DNA of 64,000 nucleotides from Alcaligenaceae bacterium CGII-47 (lineage in GTDB: Bacteria > Pseudomonadota > Gammaproteobacteria > Burkholderiales > Burkholderiaceae_B), in contig JAHTBO010000003.1 of assembly GCA_019166125.1 (NCBI GenBank), positions 190,985 through 254,984 on the forward strand, given 5' to 3'. Shown piece by piece: positions 49,181 through 58,724 of this stretch. The notes beneath the pieces are model-generated. The model did no database searches, was not told the origin of the DNA, and saw nothing but the letters and a program-made list of their open reading frames with translations. The translations under genes were made by a program, and so were the position numbers. How positions within the stretch are numbered: position 1 is the first letter of the stretch; every line of letters starts with the position of its first letter.

Positions 49181-51856
49181 TCAGTTGAGCAGATTACGCA
49201 ATGCGTACTGCATAATGCCGCCGTGACGGTAGTACGCGGCCTCGCTGGGCGTATCGATACGTACCAGCGCATCAAACTCGACCTTCCCCGCCTTCACGTG
49301 TACGGTCTGGGGTGAGCCACCGCCATTGAATGCCGTCACACCTGTGATGGTGAAGGTCTCCTCGCCGGTCAGGCCCAGGCTAGCTGCCGTCTGCCCCTCT
49401 GGATATTGCAGGGGCAGCACACCCATGCCAATCAGGTTCGAGCGGTGGATACGCTCGTAGGACTCAGCGATCACCGCGCGCACACCGAGCAAGGCCGTGC
49501 CCTTGGCTGCCCAGTCGCGCGATGAGCCCGAACCATATTCCTGACCCGCCAGAATCACCAGCGGCGTACCTGCCTTGATGTAATTGCGCGAGGCGTCGAA
49601 AATCGTTGCGACCGGACTACCGGGCTGAGTAAAGTCACGCGTCCAGCCCCCCTCGGTGCCCGGAGCAATTTGATTGCGCAACCGCACATTAGCAAAAGTA
49701 CCGCGAATCATGACCTCGTGGTTACCCCGGCGCGAACCATAAGAGTTGAAGTTCTTGGGTTCAACCCCCTGAGCCTGCAAGTATTGTGCGGCAGGGGAGT
49801 CCTTAGCGATTGATCCGGCAGGGCTGATGTGATCCGTGGTCACGGAATCCCCCAGCAAGGCCAGAACATTCGCATTGGTGATATCGCCAACAGGCTCAGG
49901 CTCACGCTTCATGCCCAGGAAATAAGGCGGCTGACGCACATAGGTCGAGCGATCATCCCAGTCAAATATTCCGCCCTCGGGAGTCGGTAATGATTGCCAG
50001 TTCTCATCCCCTGCAAACACATCCGCATAGCCTTTAGCGAACATTTCAGCAGCCACCGACGAATCAATGATTGCCTGCACTTCGGCAGCAGTGGGCCAGA
50101 TGTCCTTCATAAAGACATCCTCGCCATTGCTATCTTGCCCCAAGGGCGTCTTATAGAGGTCAAAATCCATGCTGCCGGCTAACGCGTAAGCAACCACAAG
50201 CGGCGGTGACATCAGATAGTTCATCTTGACTTCGGAATGGATACGGCCCTCGAAATTACGATTACCCGAGAGCACCGACGTGACAGCCAGGTCATTGGCA
50301 CGTACGGCCTCACTGACCTCGGGGATCAGCGGCCCGGAGTTGCCGATACAGGTTGTGCACCCGTAACCTACCAGGTTAAAGCCTAATTTCTCTAGATAGG
50401 GCATCAAGCCGGACTTTTGATAGTAATCAGTGACCACGCGGGACCCCGGCGCCAGGCTGGTCTTGACCCATGGTTTACTATGCAGGCCTTTTTCGACGGC
50501 TTTTTTAGCGAGCAAGCCAGCCGCTACCATCACGGCTGGGTTCGATGTGTTCGTGCAAGAGGTGATTGCAGCGATCACCACGGCACCGTGGTCGATCCTG
50601 GCATCGGTGCCATCTGCCAACTTGAAATCAGCAGGATTGGACTTTGGGCTACCGGGCAATGCCGCCAGGGACTTGGAAAAAGACGGCTGTGAATTCGATA
50701 ACGAGATCCGATCCTGAGGGCGCTTAGGTCCTGCGATAGACGGTACAACAGTCCCCAGATCCAGCTCTAGGGTCTCGGAATAATGCGGCTCATGATCTGG
50801 GTCGTGCCACATGCCCTGCGCCTTGGCATACGCTTCGACCAGTGCGACCTGCTGCTCGCTGCGCCCTGTCAGTCGCAGATAATTCAGGGTCTCATCATCA
50901 ACAGGGAAAATAGAGATCGTAGAGCCGTACTCGGGACTCATATTGCCGATCGTGGCACGATTGGCCAGCGGCACCGAGGCCACACCTGGGCCATAAAACT
51001 CCACAAACTTACCCACCACACCATGCTGGCGCAGCAGTTCGGTGATCGTCAACACCAGGTCGGTGGCAGTCGCCCCCTCGGGCAGTGCACCGTTCAGCTT
51101 AAAGCCCACGACACGCGGGATCAGCATCGAAATTGCTTGACCCAGCATCGCTGCCTCGGCCTCAATTCCCCCCACCCCCCAGGCCACAACGCCCAGGCCA
51201 TTGACCATGGGGGTGTGTGAGTCTGTACCAACACAGGTATCAGGGTAGGCCAGCGTTACACCATCGACTTCACGGGTGAATACGCCGCGTGCCAGATGCT
51301 CTAGGTTCACCTGATGGACGATGCCCGTTCCAGGCGGCACGACCTTAAAACTATTGAATGCTGTCTGCCCCCAGCGCAGGAACTTATAGCGCTCGACATT
51401 ACGCTGGTACTCGATCTCGACATTGCGGCGGAAAGAATCATTCTGACCGAAGCTATCCACAATAACCGAGTGGTCGATGACCAGCTCTACAGGTGCCAAA
51501 GGATTGATCAAGGATGGATCGCCGCCCAAGGATTGCATGGCCTCGCGCATGGCAGCCAGATCGACGACCGCAGGCACCCCGGTAAAATCCTGCAAGATGA
51601 CCCGCGCTGGCGTAAATGCGATCTCACGGTTAGGTTGTGCATCCGGATCCCAGCCTGCCAATGCGCGAATATCGTCCGCCGTCACGTCACGCCCGTCTTC
51701 GGTGCGCAGCAGGTTTTCGAGCAGTACCTTGAGCCCATAGGGAAGACGCGAGACATCGAGGCCGTGTTTGGCCAATGCATTCAGATGATAGATCTGATAA
51801 GCCTTACCATTGACATCCAGGGTTTCTCGGGCACCAAAACTATTCGGGTTATCCAT
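49181..51856 (-). CDS. acnA: Aconitate hydratase A
   Basis: A protein of 891 residues, the normal AcnA length, interconverting citrate and isocitrate. The 4Fe-4S cysteines are in [10 protein letters not shown] and [14 protein letters not shown]. Substrate and swivel-domain motifs include [54 protein letters not shown] and [17 protein letters not shown]. An excellent GGAGGAG sits ahead of the ATG at 51856. It is divergent from the FmdE-domain gene with a 233-base gap in which no clear promoter could be fixed by eye. Confidence 0.97.
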   Translation of the reverse strand: MDNPNSFGARETLDVNGKAYQIYHLNALAKHGLDVSRLPYGLKVLLENLLRTEDGRDVTADDIRALAGWDPDAQPNREIAFTPARVILQDFTGVPAVVDLAAMREAMQSLGGDPSLINPLAPVELVIDHSVIVDSFGQNDSFRRNVEIEYQRNVERYKFLRWGQTAFNSFKVVPPGTGIVHQVNLEHLARGVFTREVDGVTLAYPDTCVGTDSHTPMVNGLGVVAWGVGGIEAEAAMLGQAISMLIPRVVGFKLNGALPEGATATDLVLTITELLRQHGVVGKFVEFYGPGVASVPLANRATIGNMSPEYGSTISIFPVDDETLNYLRLTGRSEQQVALVEAYAKAQGMWHDPDHEPHYSETLELDLGTVVPSIAGPKRPQDRISLSNSQPSFSKSLAALPGSPKSNPADFKLADGTDARIDHGAVVIAAITSCTNTSNPAVMVAAGLLAKKAVEKGLHSKPWVKTSLAPGSRVVTDYYQKSGLMPYLEKLGFNLVGYGCTTCIGNSGPLIPEVSEAVRANDLAVTSVLSGNRNFEGRIHSEVKMNYLMSPPLVVAYALAGSMDFDLYKTPLGQDSNGEDVFMKDIWPTAAEVQAIIDSSVAAEMFAKGYADVFAGDENWQSLPTPEGGIFDWDDRSTYVRQPPYFLGMKREPEPVGDITNANVLALLGDSVTTDHISPAGSIAKDSPAAQYLQAQGVEPKNFNSYGSRRGNHEVMIRGTFANVRLRNQIAPGTEGGWTRDFTQPGSPVATIFDASRNYIKAGTPLVILAGQEYGSGSSRDWAAKGTALLGVRAVIAESYERIHRSNLIGMGVLPLQYPEGQTAASLGLTGEETFTITGVTAFNGGGSPQTVHVKAGKVEFDALVRIDTPSEAAYYRHGGIMQYALRNLLN

Positions 51857-52089
51857 CTCGTATACTCCTCCGTATAAAGGGCTTGACGTTCGCCAGCGGT
51901 GTGCCCATCTTACACGCATTGCCCTCATGTTCTCTAGCAAAACCCTGCTCACAAACTGCCCACCAACCGCGCGTGTATCGCTTAGGGGCCGCACCGACGA
52001 CCCACTCTGCGACAGGGTTAAGGGCAATGTTGCGCGCACTCCCCATTACACTAGAACCAACCAAATATCGCTTTTTGATTGGAGTCATC

Positions 52090-52713
52090 ATGGGCCATCC
52101 TGCTTTTTTTGAATCATCCCCGAAAATTTCCCTCTACGACCCGTTGGCCGAACTGCTGGGTGCTGCCGATGACGGCGTGTTCCACTACGACTATACCGAT
52201 GTGGTCAAGCTTGCCGGACACTCCTGCCCCACCGTTGCCGGGGCTTACCTGATGACCATCAAGGCATTGCGGGTGCTCTATCCTGACAGCCTGCCCGAGC
52301 GCGGCAATATTCTGGTCGAGTTCGGCGACAGCGCCTCAGCAGGCGTGACCGGCGTCATTGCCAATGTCGTTAGCCTGCTCACTGGCGCCACCGGGGATAC
52401 GGGCTTCCACGGCCTGGCTGGCGACTATAACCGCCGCGATCTAATGTTCTTCAATGCTGATGTGGCGGGCGAGATCGCCTTCACACGGCGCGATACTGGG
52501 GCCTGCGTTGCTGTCAGCTACAGCGCACGCGAGGTGCCGCCCGCACCGATGACCATGCCACTATTACAAAAAATACTCGCTGGTGAGGCGACGTCCGAGC
52601 AGCGCGCATCGTTCCTCGAAGCTTGGCAGGATCGTGTTCGCCGCATCCTGGAATCAATTGATTTGCCTGGGTTAATCACCGTAAACGTCGTGCGCGCTGG
52701 CAGCACAGCCTAG
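52090..52713 (+). CDS. FmdE-domain protein
   Basis: A protein of 207 residues. The core LAGHSCPTVAGAYLMTIKAL (His and Cys at 44 and 46) followed by GNILVEFGDSASAGVTGVIANVVSLLTGA matches the FmdE family, first named for a subunit encoded with tungsten formylmethanofuran dehydrogenase. The family is thought to bind a metal through the His/Cys pair. There are no further zinc-ribbon cysteines at the C-terminus. The function in a non-methanogen is unknown. The ATG at 52090 has GGAG 5 bases upstream. It is transcribed away from acnA. Confidence 0.75.
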   Translation: MGHPAFFESSPKISLYDPLAELLGAADDGVFHYDYTDVVKLAGHSCPTVAGAYLMTIKALRVLYPDSLPERGNILVEFGDSASAGVTGVIANVVSLLTGATGDTGFHGLAGDYNRRDLMFFNADVAGEIAFTRRDTGACVAVSYSAREVPPAPMTMPLLQKILAGEATSEQRASFLEAWQDRVRRILESIDLPGLITVNVVRAGSTA

Positions 52714-52755
52714 GGTCCCCAAGGCCGCTATCGATAGTTATCGCGGCCTGGACCC
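52713..52755. terminator. Shared terminator hairpin between FmdE and cyclase genes
   Basis: GGGTCC..AAGGCCGC (52713-52728) pairs with GCGGCCT-GGACCC (52743-52755), leaving a short bulge and a 14-base loop. Both convergent genes have their stop codons inside or at the edge of the hairpin, so it can serve both strands. No strong U-run. Confidence 0.6.
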
Positions 52756-54249
52756 ATCTGGATCTGGGCGCATATCCGTACAGCGTCGCTGACCGTGGTG
52801 TATGCGCTTATGCTCGTACATTCTCAGATCAGCACGGCGCACCCCATCCTCAATCCGCTCGGGATGACGGATAGTGACGGCCCCCATGGCCACGCTCAGG
52901 TTCGGTTCACCATAAAACTGATTATTCAGATCAATAATACGGCGGATATTCTCGAGCACAACCTCTGCACTCGCCTCATCGAGGCCTGGCAATAAAACCA
53001 TAAACTCATCTCCACCAATGCGCGCGGCGTGCGCTGGCCGGTCAATCGCCTTGGTGAGCACCTCGCCCATGCGACGCAGTAGACTATCGCCGGCAGCATG
53101 CCCGCTCTGATCATTGGTCTGTTTGAGACTATTCAAGTCCAGCGCGATGATCGACACCGGACTGATGCGTTTACGCTCGAGGCGATTGATCTCGTCGACG
53201 TAAAAGGAGCGGCTCTTGAGCTTGGTCAGGACGTCGTGCTTACCCAGGTATTCAAGATACGCCTCGGCCTTTTTACGAGCAGTAATATCAGTCAGGGCAA
53301 GAAGCACCATGCCCCAGTTATCCTCATGCCCCTCGAACACCGAAAACTGCATATGGATATGCAAAAGACTGCCGTCCAAGGCATAATTTTGAACCTCACG
53401 CTGTTGAAACAGCCGTCCCTCCCACAAGTCCACAAGCTGCTCGGCAAAGGACTGATGCATCTCGCCACAAAAGACATCATCAATACGTGAGAGCAGCTCG
53501 CTCATGCTCTGCGCTTTGAATAGCTGCAAGGTATAACGATTAACGCTCTGCACTCGGATCTCGGCCATGCAGCGGGTGACAAATTCCTCGTGCACATCGA
53601 TAAACGTGCGGAAATCTGTAATACCCTGTGCACGCACCTCATCCATAAGCACACGGATCTGACTGAAATCCTCGACCCACAGCGACACCGGCGCCTGCTC
53701 AAAGAACTCATGCGCCAGACGAGCACTGTATTGAGCCTCGCGACGCGACACCTGCAAATCAGTCACATCCTCGACCGCCACCAGTACCCGATCCCAGCGC
53801 TGATGAACATCAGGCAGCACCACACCCTTAAGCGAAATATCCAGCCGCTGTCCATCCAGGGTGTAATTGACACTGCTACTGAAAAAAGACGTCGCCCCCG
53901 CCCACAACTGTTCCATCTCGGTGGTAAAGCCGTCTTGTGCATCCTCGCGCAAAATATCCGACAAACGAGCCGAAATTTCCTCAAAAGTATCAGCCCGATA
54001 CATGATTAGCGTCTGGCGATTGACACGAAGCAGGCGAATGGCATTCGAACACTGTATGCGATGCGCGGGATTCGCTGCGAACCACGCACGCAGATCCGTC
54101 ACGCCTGCAGCACGCCAACGCTCAAACACACTAAATAGCTCGCTGTAGTCCTCTAACCATAGGGCCATCGGCGTAAGATCGAAAAAATCGTCTACCCCGA
54201 ATGTGTCAGGGGCGGTCAAACCCCTGCTGGAATGCTGATCAGCCTTCAT
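52738..54249 (-). CDS. Diguanylate cyclase with two tandem PAS-like sensor domains
   Basis: A protein of 503 residues. Two copies of a PAS-like module (about 20-165 and 180-325) share the pattern PxxLWxEDxS, then the helix GxTDxRxx, then VNRxTLxxxxA, each ending in a DVTD/DITA strand. The GGDEF domain (about 335-485) has DLNSLKQTND and the active-site IGGDEF at 411-416. The inhibitory RxxD site five residues upstream is absent (RPAH instead), so product inhibition through that site is unlikely. No membrane helix is seen; it should be a cytoplasmic c-di-GMP synthase with an unknown ligand. Confidence 0.88.
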   Translation of the reverse strand: MKADQHSSRGLTAPDTFGVDDFFDLTPMALWLEDYSELFSVFERWRAAGVTDLRAWFAANPAHRIQCSNAIRLLRVNRQTLIMYRADTFEEISARLSDILREDAQDGFTTEMEQLWAGATSFFSSSVNYTLDGQRLDISLKGVVLPDVHQRWDRVLVAVEDVTDLQVSRREAQYSARLAHEFFEQAPVSLWVEDFSQIRVLMDEVRAQGITDFRTFIDVHEEFVTRCMAEIRVQSVNRYTLQLFKAQSMSELLSRIDDVFCGEMHQSFAEQLVDLWEGRLFQQREVQNYALDGSLLHIHMQFSVFEGHEDNWGMVLLALTDITARKKAEAYLEYLGKHDVLTKLKSRSFYVDEINRLERKRISPVSIIALDLNSLKQTNDQSGHAAGDSLLRRMGEVLTKAIDRPAHAARIGGDEFMVLLPGLDEASAEVVLENIRRIIDLNNQFYGEPNLSVAMGAVTIRHPERIEDGVRRADLRMYEHKRIHHGQRRCTDMRPDPDGSRPR

Positions 54250-54443
54250 AAAACCTCGAACCCTATCCTTGCAGGCACACCTGTAAAAGTTAGGTTGAAT
54301 TCTAACAATCAGATATACGACAAACCAGAATTTAGCTTACATACCGCCCAATTAAGCACATATTCAATACCAAACGAGGCAATAACACGACTATCACGGC
54401 GGCTCTCGGGGTGGTGGGCCTGGCAAGTAATACACTACGCAGC

Positions 54444-55727
54444 ATGCTAATTGCCGCAACTATTTTCATCATCACGCTCGCGCTTGTCATCTGGCAGCCA
54501 CGGGGGCTGGGGATAGGCTGGAGCACCACTGCCGGTGCCCTGGCAGCCTTAGCCCTAGGCGTCGTTCAACTCACTGATGTCTTGCTCGTGTGGAGCATTG
54601 TATGGAATGCCACCGCTGCCTTTATCGCGATCATCATCATTAGTCTGCTCCTGGACGAATCCGGGTTCTTTGAGTGGGCAGCTCTGCATGTGGCGCACTG
54701 GGGCAGGGGCCATGGGCATCGACTGTTTGTGGCCATCGTGCTGCTGGGAGCAGCTGTCTCAGCGCTTTTTGCCAACGATGGCGCAGCACTGATCCTCACG
54801 CCAATCGTCATGGCAATGCTGTTCGCCCTGGGTTTTGGTCCTGGCGCGACACTTGCGTTCGTCATGGCAGCAGGATTCATTGCTGATACAGCCAGCCTGC
54901 CGTTCATCGTATCGAACCTGGTGAATATCGTATCTGCGGATTTCTTTCACATCGGCTTTGATCGCTATGCAGCGGTGATGGTGCCCGTCAACCTCGTCTC
55001 TGTTACCGCGTCAATCCTGGTATTGCTTTTGTATTTTCGCAAAAGCATCCCTTCTACCTATGACACAAGTCCGCTAAAAACACCTCAATCCGCCATCCGT
55101 TGCCGCGCAACCTTTCGCGCAGCCTGGCTTGTCCTCATCCTCCTACTGATCGGATTCTTTGCCCTAGAGCCAATCGGTGTGCCAGTCAGTGCAGTCGCTG
55201 CGGCAGGTGCTTCAGTTTTATTGCTGATTGCCACCTACGGCCAGACCATCAATACCCGTCGGGTGCTGCGCAACGCCCCGTGGCAGATTGTCATTTTTTC
55301 GTTGGGCATGTACCTGGTGGTCTACGGCCTGCGTAACGCGGGCTTGACGCAGGGACTGTCTGAAGTGCTCGACACGCTCGCCCAGCAGGGTCTCTGGGCA
55401 GCTACCCTAGGCACGGGCCTGCTGACTGCCTTACTGGCATCCGTCATGAATAATCTGCCCACAGTACTGATCGGTGCCCTATCCATAGACGCCAGCCAAG
55501 CCACCGGGGTCATCAGAGAAGCCATGATTTACGCTAACGTGATCGGCAGCGATCTGGGGCCCAAGATCACGCCAATTGGCAGCTTGGCAACCCTCCTGTG
55601 GCTCCACGTCCTGGCAAGCAAGAACATGACCATCTCCTGGGGTTATTACTTTCGAGTTGGCATCGTGCTGACCCTACCCGTCCTCATCCTGACTCTGGCC
55701 ACATTAGCCATACGTCTAGCAATATAA
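54444..55727 (+). CDS. arsB: Arsenite efflux pump membrane protein ArsB
   Basis: A protein of 427 residues (E. coli ArsB 429) with about 12 membrane helices. Stretches such as [58 protein letters not shown] and [26 protein letters not shown] are near-identical to the enterobacterial protein by eye. It exports arsenite or antimonite using the proton gradient. The ATG at 54444 matches the family start; the GTG at 54411 would add eleven residues. No arsR, arsC or arsA is nearby. It sits between two cyclase genes. Confidence 0.93.
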   Translation: MLIAATIFIITLALVIWQPRGLGIGWSTTAGALAALALGVVQLTDVLLVWSIVWNATAAFIAIIIISLLLDESGFFEWAALHVAHWGRGHGHRLFVAIVLLGAAVSALFANDGAALILTPIVMAMLFALGFGPGATLAFVMAAGFIADTASLPFIVSNLVNIVSADFFHIGFDRYAAVMVPVNLVSVTASILVLLLYFRKSIPSTYDTSPLKTPQSAIRCRATFRAAWLVLILLLIGFFALEPIGVPVSAVAAAGASVLLLIATYGQTINTRRVLRNAPWQIVIFSLGMYLVVYGLRNAGLTQGLSEVLDTLAQQGLWAATLGTGLLTALLASVMNNLPTVLIGALSIDASQATGVIREAMIYANVIGSDLGPKITPIGSLATLLWLHVLASKNMTISWGYYFRVGIVLTLPVLILTLATLAIRLAI

Positions 55728-55745
55728 CGCTACGTCTGGCAATAT
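55711..55745. repeat. Short direct repeat across the arsB stop
   Basis: TACGTCTAGCAATAT (55711-55725) and TACGTCTGGCAATAT (55731-55745) are 15-base direct copies, one base different, at a 20-base period. The arsB stop TAA is at 55725-55727, so the second copy lies just outside the gene, consistent with a small tandem duplication. Confidence 0.7.
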
Positions 55746-55779
55746 CGTGTTGACGATCTAATTAAAACTATAATCCCTC

Positions 55780-57132
55780 ATGGAAATAAACGCCCACACG
55801 TCGATGGTCGGCCTCTTTGACCTGCTAATGGACGCCGTCTTTGCGGTTGATGCTAGCGGACGCGTCGTTTTCGCCAGCGCAGCATGTGAGCGCATTTTCG
55901 GATATACACCGCAGGAGCTCATCGGTCAGACCATGTTTGATCTGATACTACCCGAGGATCGCGAGCGTACCCGCCAGTCAGCCAACGAGGTCATGGCTGG
56001 GCATCCCCAGCTACATTTTGAAAATCGCTATGTCCGTAAGGACGGCAAAATCGCCCACATCATGTGGGCAACGCGCTGGTCGCCTGCCGATCAATTAAGA
56101 ATAGGCGTTGCGCGCGACATCACCGAGCGCAAACACGCCGAGTCAATGCAGGCCATGGTCTACGCTATCTCTGAGGCCGCTTACGCCGCTGATGATCTAC
56201 TTGCATTGATCCAAAGCATTCATGAAATCATCAACTCTTTGCTCTCAGCAGCCAATTTTTCTGTGGCGCTCTACGACCAGGATACGGATCAACTAAGCTT
56301 TCCTTATCATGTAGACCAATACGAACAGCGGCCCGCACCGTCCAAGCTGGCTGCCGACTCACTCCATGCCACGATTATTCGCACTGGGCAAGCACTCTTG
56401 TGCCCCGTCTCCGAGGACGCGCCGCCAGACATCGCCGCTACGGTGGACGGGCCAAAACCACTATGCTGGCTGGGCGTCCCGCTCAGATCACAAAAAGGCA
56501 CAATCGGCGCGCTGCTAATAAAAAGCTACCCTGGCGGCGTGTGCTACACCGAACGGGACAAGGAACTATTGCAGTTCGTCTCGACCCAGATCGCCATTAC
56601 CATCGAACGCCAGCAAATGCAGGCGCGGCTGCTGCACATGGCACAGTACGACCAGCTGACTGATCTGCCTAATCGCGGACTGCTGTATGACCGCCTCAAG
56701 ACCGCACTGTCCAGCGCAAAACAAGAGCAACAGCCCTTGTCTGTGCTCTACATCGATCTGGACAAATTCAAGCAAGTCAATGACACACTGGGTCATGGCG
56801 TCGGAGACCAGTTGCTCCAAGCCGTTGCCGAGCGATTAAAACAATCCATACGCAAATCGGACACAGTTGCCCGAATCGGTGGCGACGAGTTTGTGGTACT
56901 GCTTCAGCATGCTCATACGCCCAAGCAGGCATCAGTGGTGGCAGACAAGATCCGCAAAGCACTAAGCAGCCCTTTTGTCCTGGCCAACCACAGTTTAAGC
57001 ATCGTACCCAGCGTCGGGATTGCACACTACCCCGAGCATGGTGAGTTCGAGCAAGAGCTCCTGACATACGCCGACAACACCATGTACCTAGAGAAGAAAA
57101 ACAGTCTATTGCGCAGCGCTGCATCCACTTAG
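55780..57132 (+). CDS. Diguanylate cyclase, PAS-GAF-GGDEF
   Basis: A protein of 450 residues. The PAS domain (10-115) has DAVFAVDASGRVVFASAACERIFGY and ends IGVARDITERK. The GAF domain (about 130-275) has PLCWLGVPLRSQKGTIGALLI. The GGDEF domain (about 285-445) has DLDKFKQVNDTLGHGVGD and active site GGDEF (367-371), with the inhibitory site RKSD (358-361) exactly five residues upstream. It should therefore make c-di-GMP and be inhibited by it. No membrane helix is visible. It lies 52 bases after arsB on the same strand. Confidence 0.92.
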   Translation: MEINAHTSMVGLFDLLMDAVFAVDASGRVVFASAACERIFGYTPQELIGQTMFDLILPEDRERTRQSANEVMAGHPQLHFENRYVRKDGKIAHIMWATRWSPADQLRIGVARDITERKHAESMQAMVYAISEAAYAADDLLALIQSIHEIINSLLSAANFSVALYDQDTDQLSFPYHVDQYEQRPAPSKLAADSLHATIIRTGQALLCPVSEDAPPDIAATVDGPKPLCWLGVPLRSQKGTIGALLIKSYPGGVCYTERDKELLQFVSTQIAITIERQQMQARLLHMAQYDQLTDLPNRGLLYDRLKTALSSAKQEQQPLSVLYIDLDKFKQVNDTLGHGVGDQLLQAVAERLKQSIRKSDTVARIGGDEFVVLLQHAHTPKQASVVADKIRKALSSPFVLANHSLSIVPSVGIAHYPEHGEFEQELLTYADNTMYLEKKNSLLRSAAST

Positions 57133-57368
57133 TTGCTCTATCTTGACAGATACCGTTACACGACATTAAGCTCGAATACAAACCCCACCAGACTTGTATA
57201 TACATACCTAAGTCTCGCCCAGTAGGGCAGCGGTGCATGGTCTGTCAAATCAGCCCCGACACCGCAGGTGACTTCGCACTGCGAAAACACCGACCATCCG
57301 GCCAGAGTAATTCGTGGCGCTCGGGTTGAGCGTACCCACATATTTCACTCAAGATGGATGGAGAAAAA

Positions 57369-58562
57369 ATGAAAAAATTACTACTATGTCTGGCTTTGGC
57401 GGCAGCAGTCCCACAGCTGGCCAGTGCCGAAGTTCTGCGCATTGGTGTACTGAATGACCAGTCGGGGGTGTATTCAGACTTTGGGGGAGCGACCTCAGTG
57501 ACTGCGGCGCAAATGGCTGTCGACGATTTCGGCGACGAGGTTCTCGGGCGCAAAATCGAGGTGTTATCTGCCGATCATCAGAACAAGACCGATATCGGCA
57601 CCGCAATCGCACGCAAATGGTTCGATCTGGAAAACGTTGAAATGATTGCGGGGCTAACCAACTCGGCGGTTGCCCTAGCAGTGCAGGGTCTGGCTCATGA
57701 CAAAAACAAGATCACTATCGCTTCAGGTCCTTTTTCCACCCAATTGACCGGTAAGTCTTGCACAACCACGGGCTTTCACTGGACGTTTGATACCTATGCA
57801 TCCTCGGTGGGCACGGCAACCGGTCTGGTCCAGGAAGGTGCCAAAACCTGGTTCATCCTCGGTGCCGACTATGCCTATGGCAAACAGTTAGCGGCTGACC
57901 TGACCAAAGTTGTCGACAAAAACGGCGGTAAGATTCTCGGCGAGGCCTTCCACCCGGTGGGCACATCAGACTTTGCGTCTTTTCTGTTACAAGCCCAGAG
58001 CTCAGGCGCACAGGCCGTGGCATTAGCCAATGCCGGGGCCGACACCAGCAACAGTATCAAACAGGCGGCTGAATTCGGCTTGACCCAAGCCGGTCAGAAG
58101 CTCGTGGCCTTGGGAATCGTTATCAGTGATGTTCATGCCTTGGGCTTGGATAAGGCTCAGGGGCTGGTTGCAACGACGCCTTTTTACTGGGATAGGGACG
58201 CTGCCAGCCGTGAGTTTTCCGCAAAATTCGAAAAGCTAACGAATCGTAAGCCGGGCATGGTGCAAGCGGGCGTCTATTCATCGGTGATGCATTATCTCAA
58301 AGCCGTCAAGGCGGCGGGAACTGCCGATAGCGCCGCAGTCGCTGACAAAATGCGAGAGCTACCGGTCAATGACTTCTTTGCCCACGATGGTGTGGTACGT
58401 AAGGACGGCTGGATGGCGCATGATATGTACCTGATTCAGGTCAAAACACCCGCGGAATCCAAAGGCGCGTGGGACTATTACAAGGTTCTACGGACATTAC
58501 CGGCCAGCCTGGTATCCGTGCCGCTATCCCAGAGCGAATGTCCACTAGTGAAAAAGGGCTAA
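57369..58562 (+). CDS. ABC transporter periplasmic binding protein, branched-chain amino acid type
   Basis: A protein of 397 residues. The signal peptide MKKLLLCLALAAAVPQLASA is cleaved before EVLRIG. The mature protein has the LivJ-like opening IGVLNDQSGVYSDFGG, AAQMAVDDFG, MIAGLTNSAVALAV, ADYAYGKQLAADLTKVV and TPFYWDRDAASREFSAKF. These fit the Peripla_BP_6 group that binds amino acids, amides, urea or aromatic acids. A GGAG six bases ahead fixes the start at 57369. The cognate permease and ATPase genes are not in the window. It is followed by a two-component system. Confidence 0.88.
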   Translation: MKKLLLCLALAAAVPQLASAEVLRIGVLNDQSGVYSDFGGATSVTAAQMAVDDFGDEVLGRKIEVLSADHQNKTDIGTAIARKWFDLENVEMIAGLTNSAVALAVQGLAHDKNKITIASGPFSTQLTGKSCTTTGFHWTFDTYASSVGTATGLVQEGAKTWFILGADYAYGKQLAADLTKVVDKNGGKILGEAFHPVGTSDFASFLLQAQSSGAQAVALANAGADTSNSIKQAAEFGLTQAGQKLVALGIVISDVHALGLDKAQGLVATTPFYWDRDAASREFSAKFEKLTNRKPGMVQAGVYSSVMHYLKAVKAAGTADSAAVADKMRELPVNDFFAHDGVVRKDGWMAHDMYLIQVKTPAESKGAWDYYKVLRTLPASLVSVPLSQSECPLVKKG

Positions 58563-58724
58563 ATAGGCATGCGTTCTTTGTAAACTCAACTGTGCGCGGT
58601 AATGTGACCAGCAAGTCCGACCGACGCACAGCTCAATGAGATGAAGGATATCAGGTACGATCACCTCCCATAGAATACGATGAAGCAATAAGCTGCTGAC
58701 CAAAATCAGCAAGGGGAGTCGACG

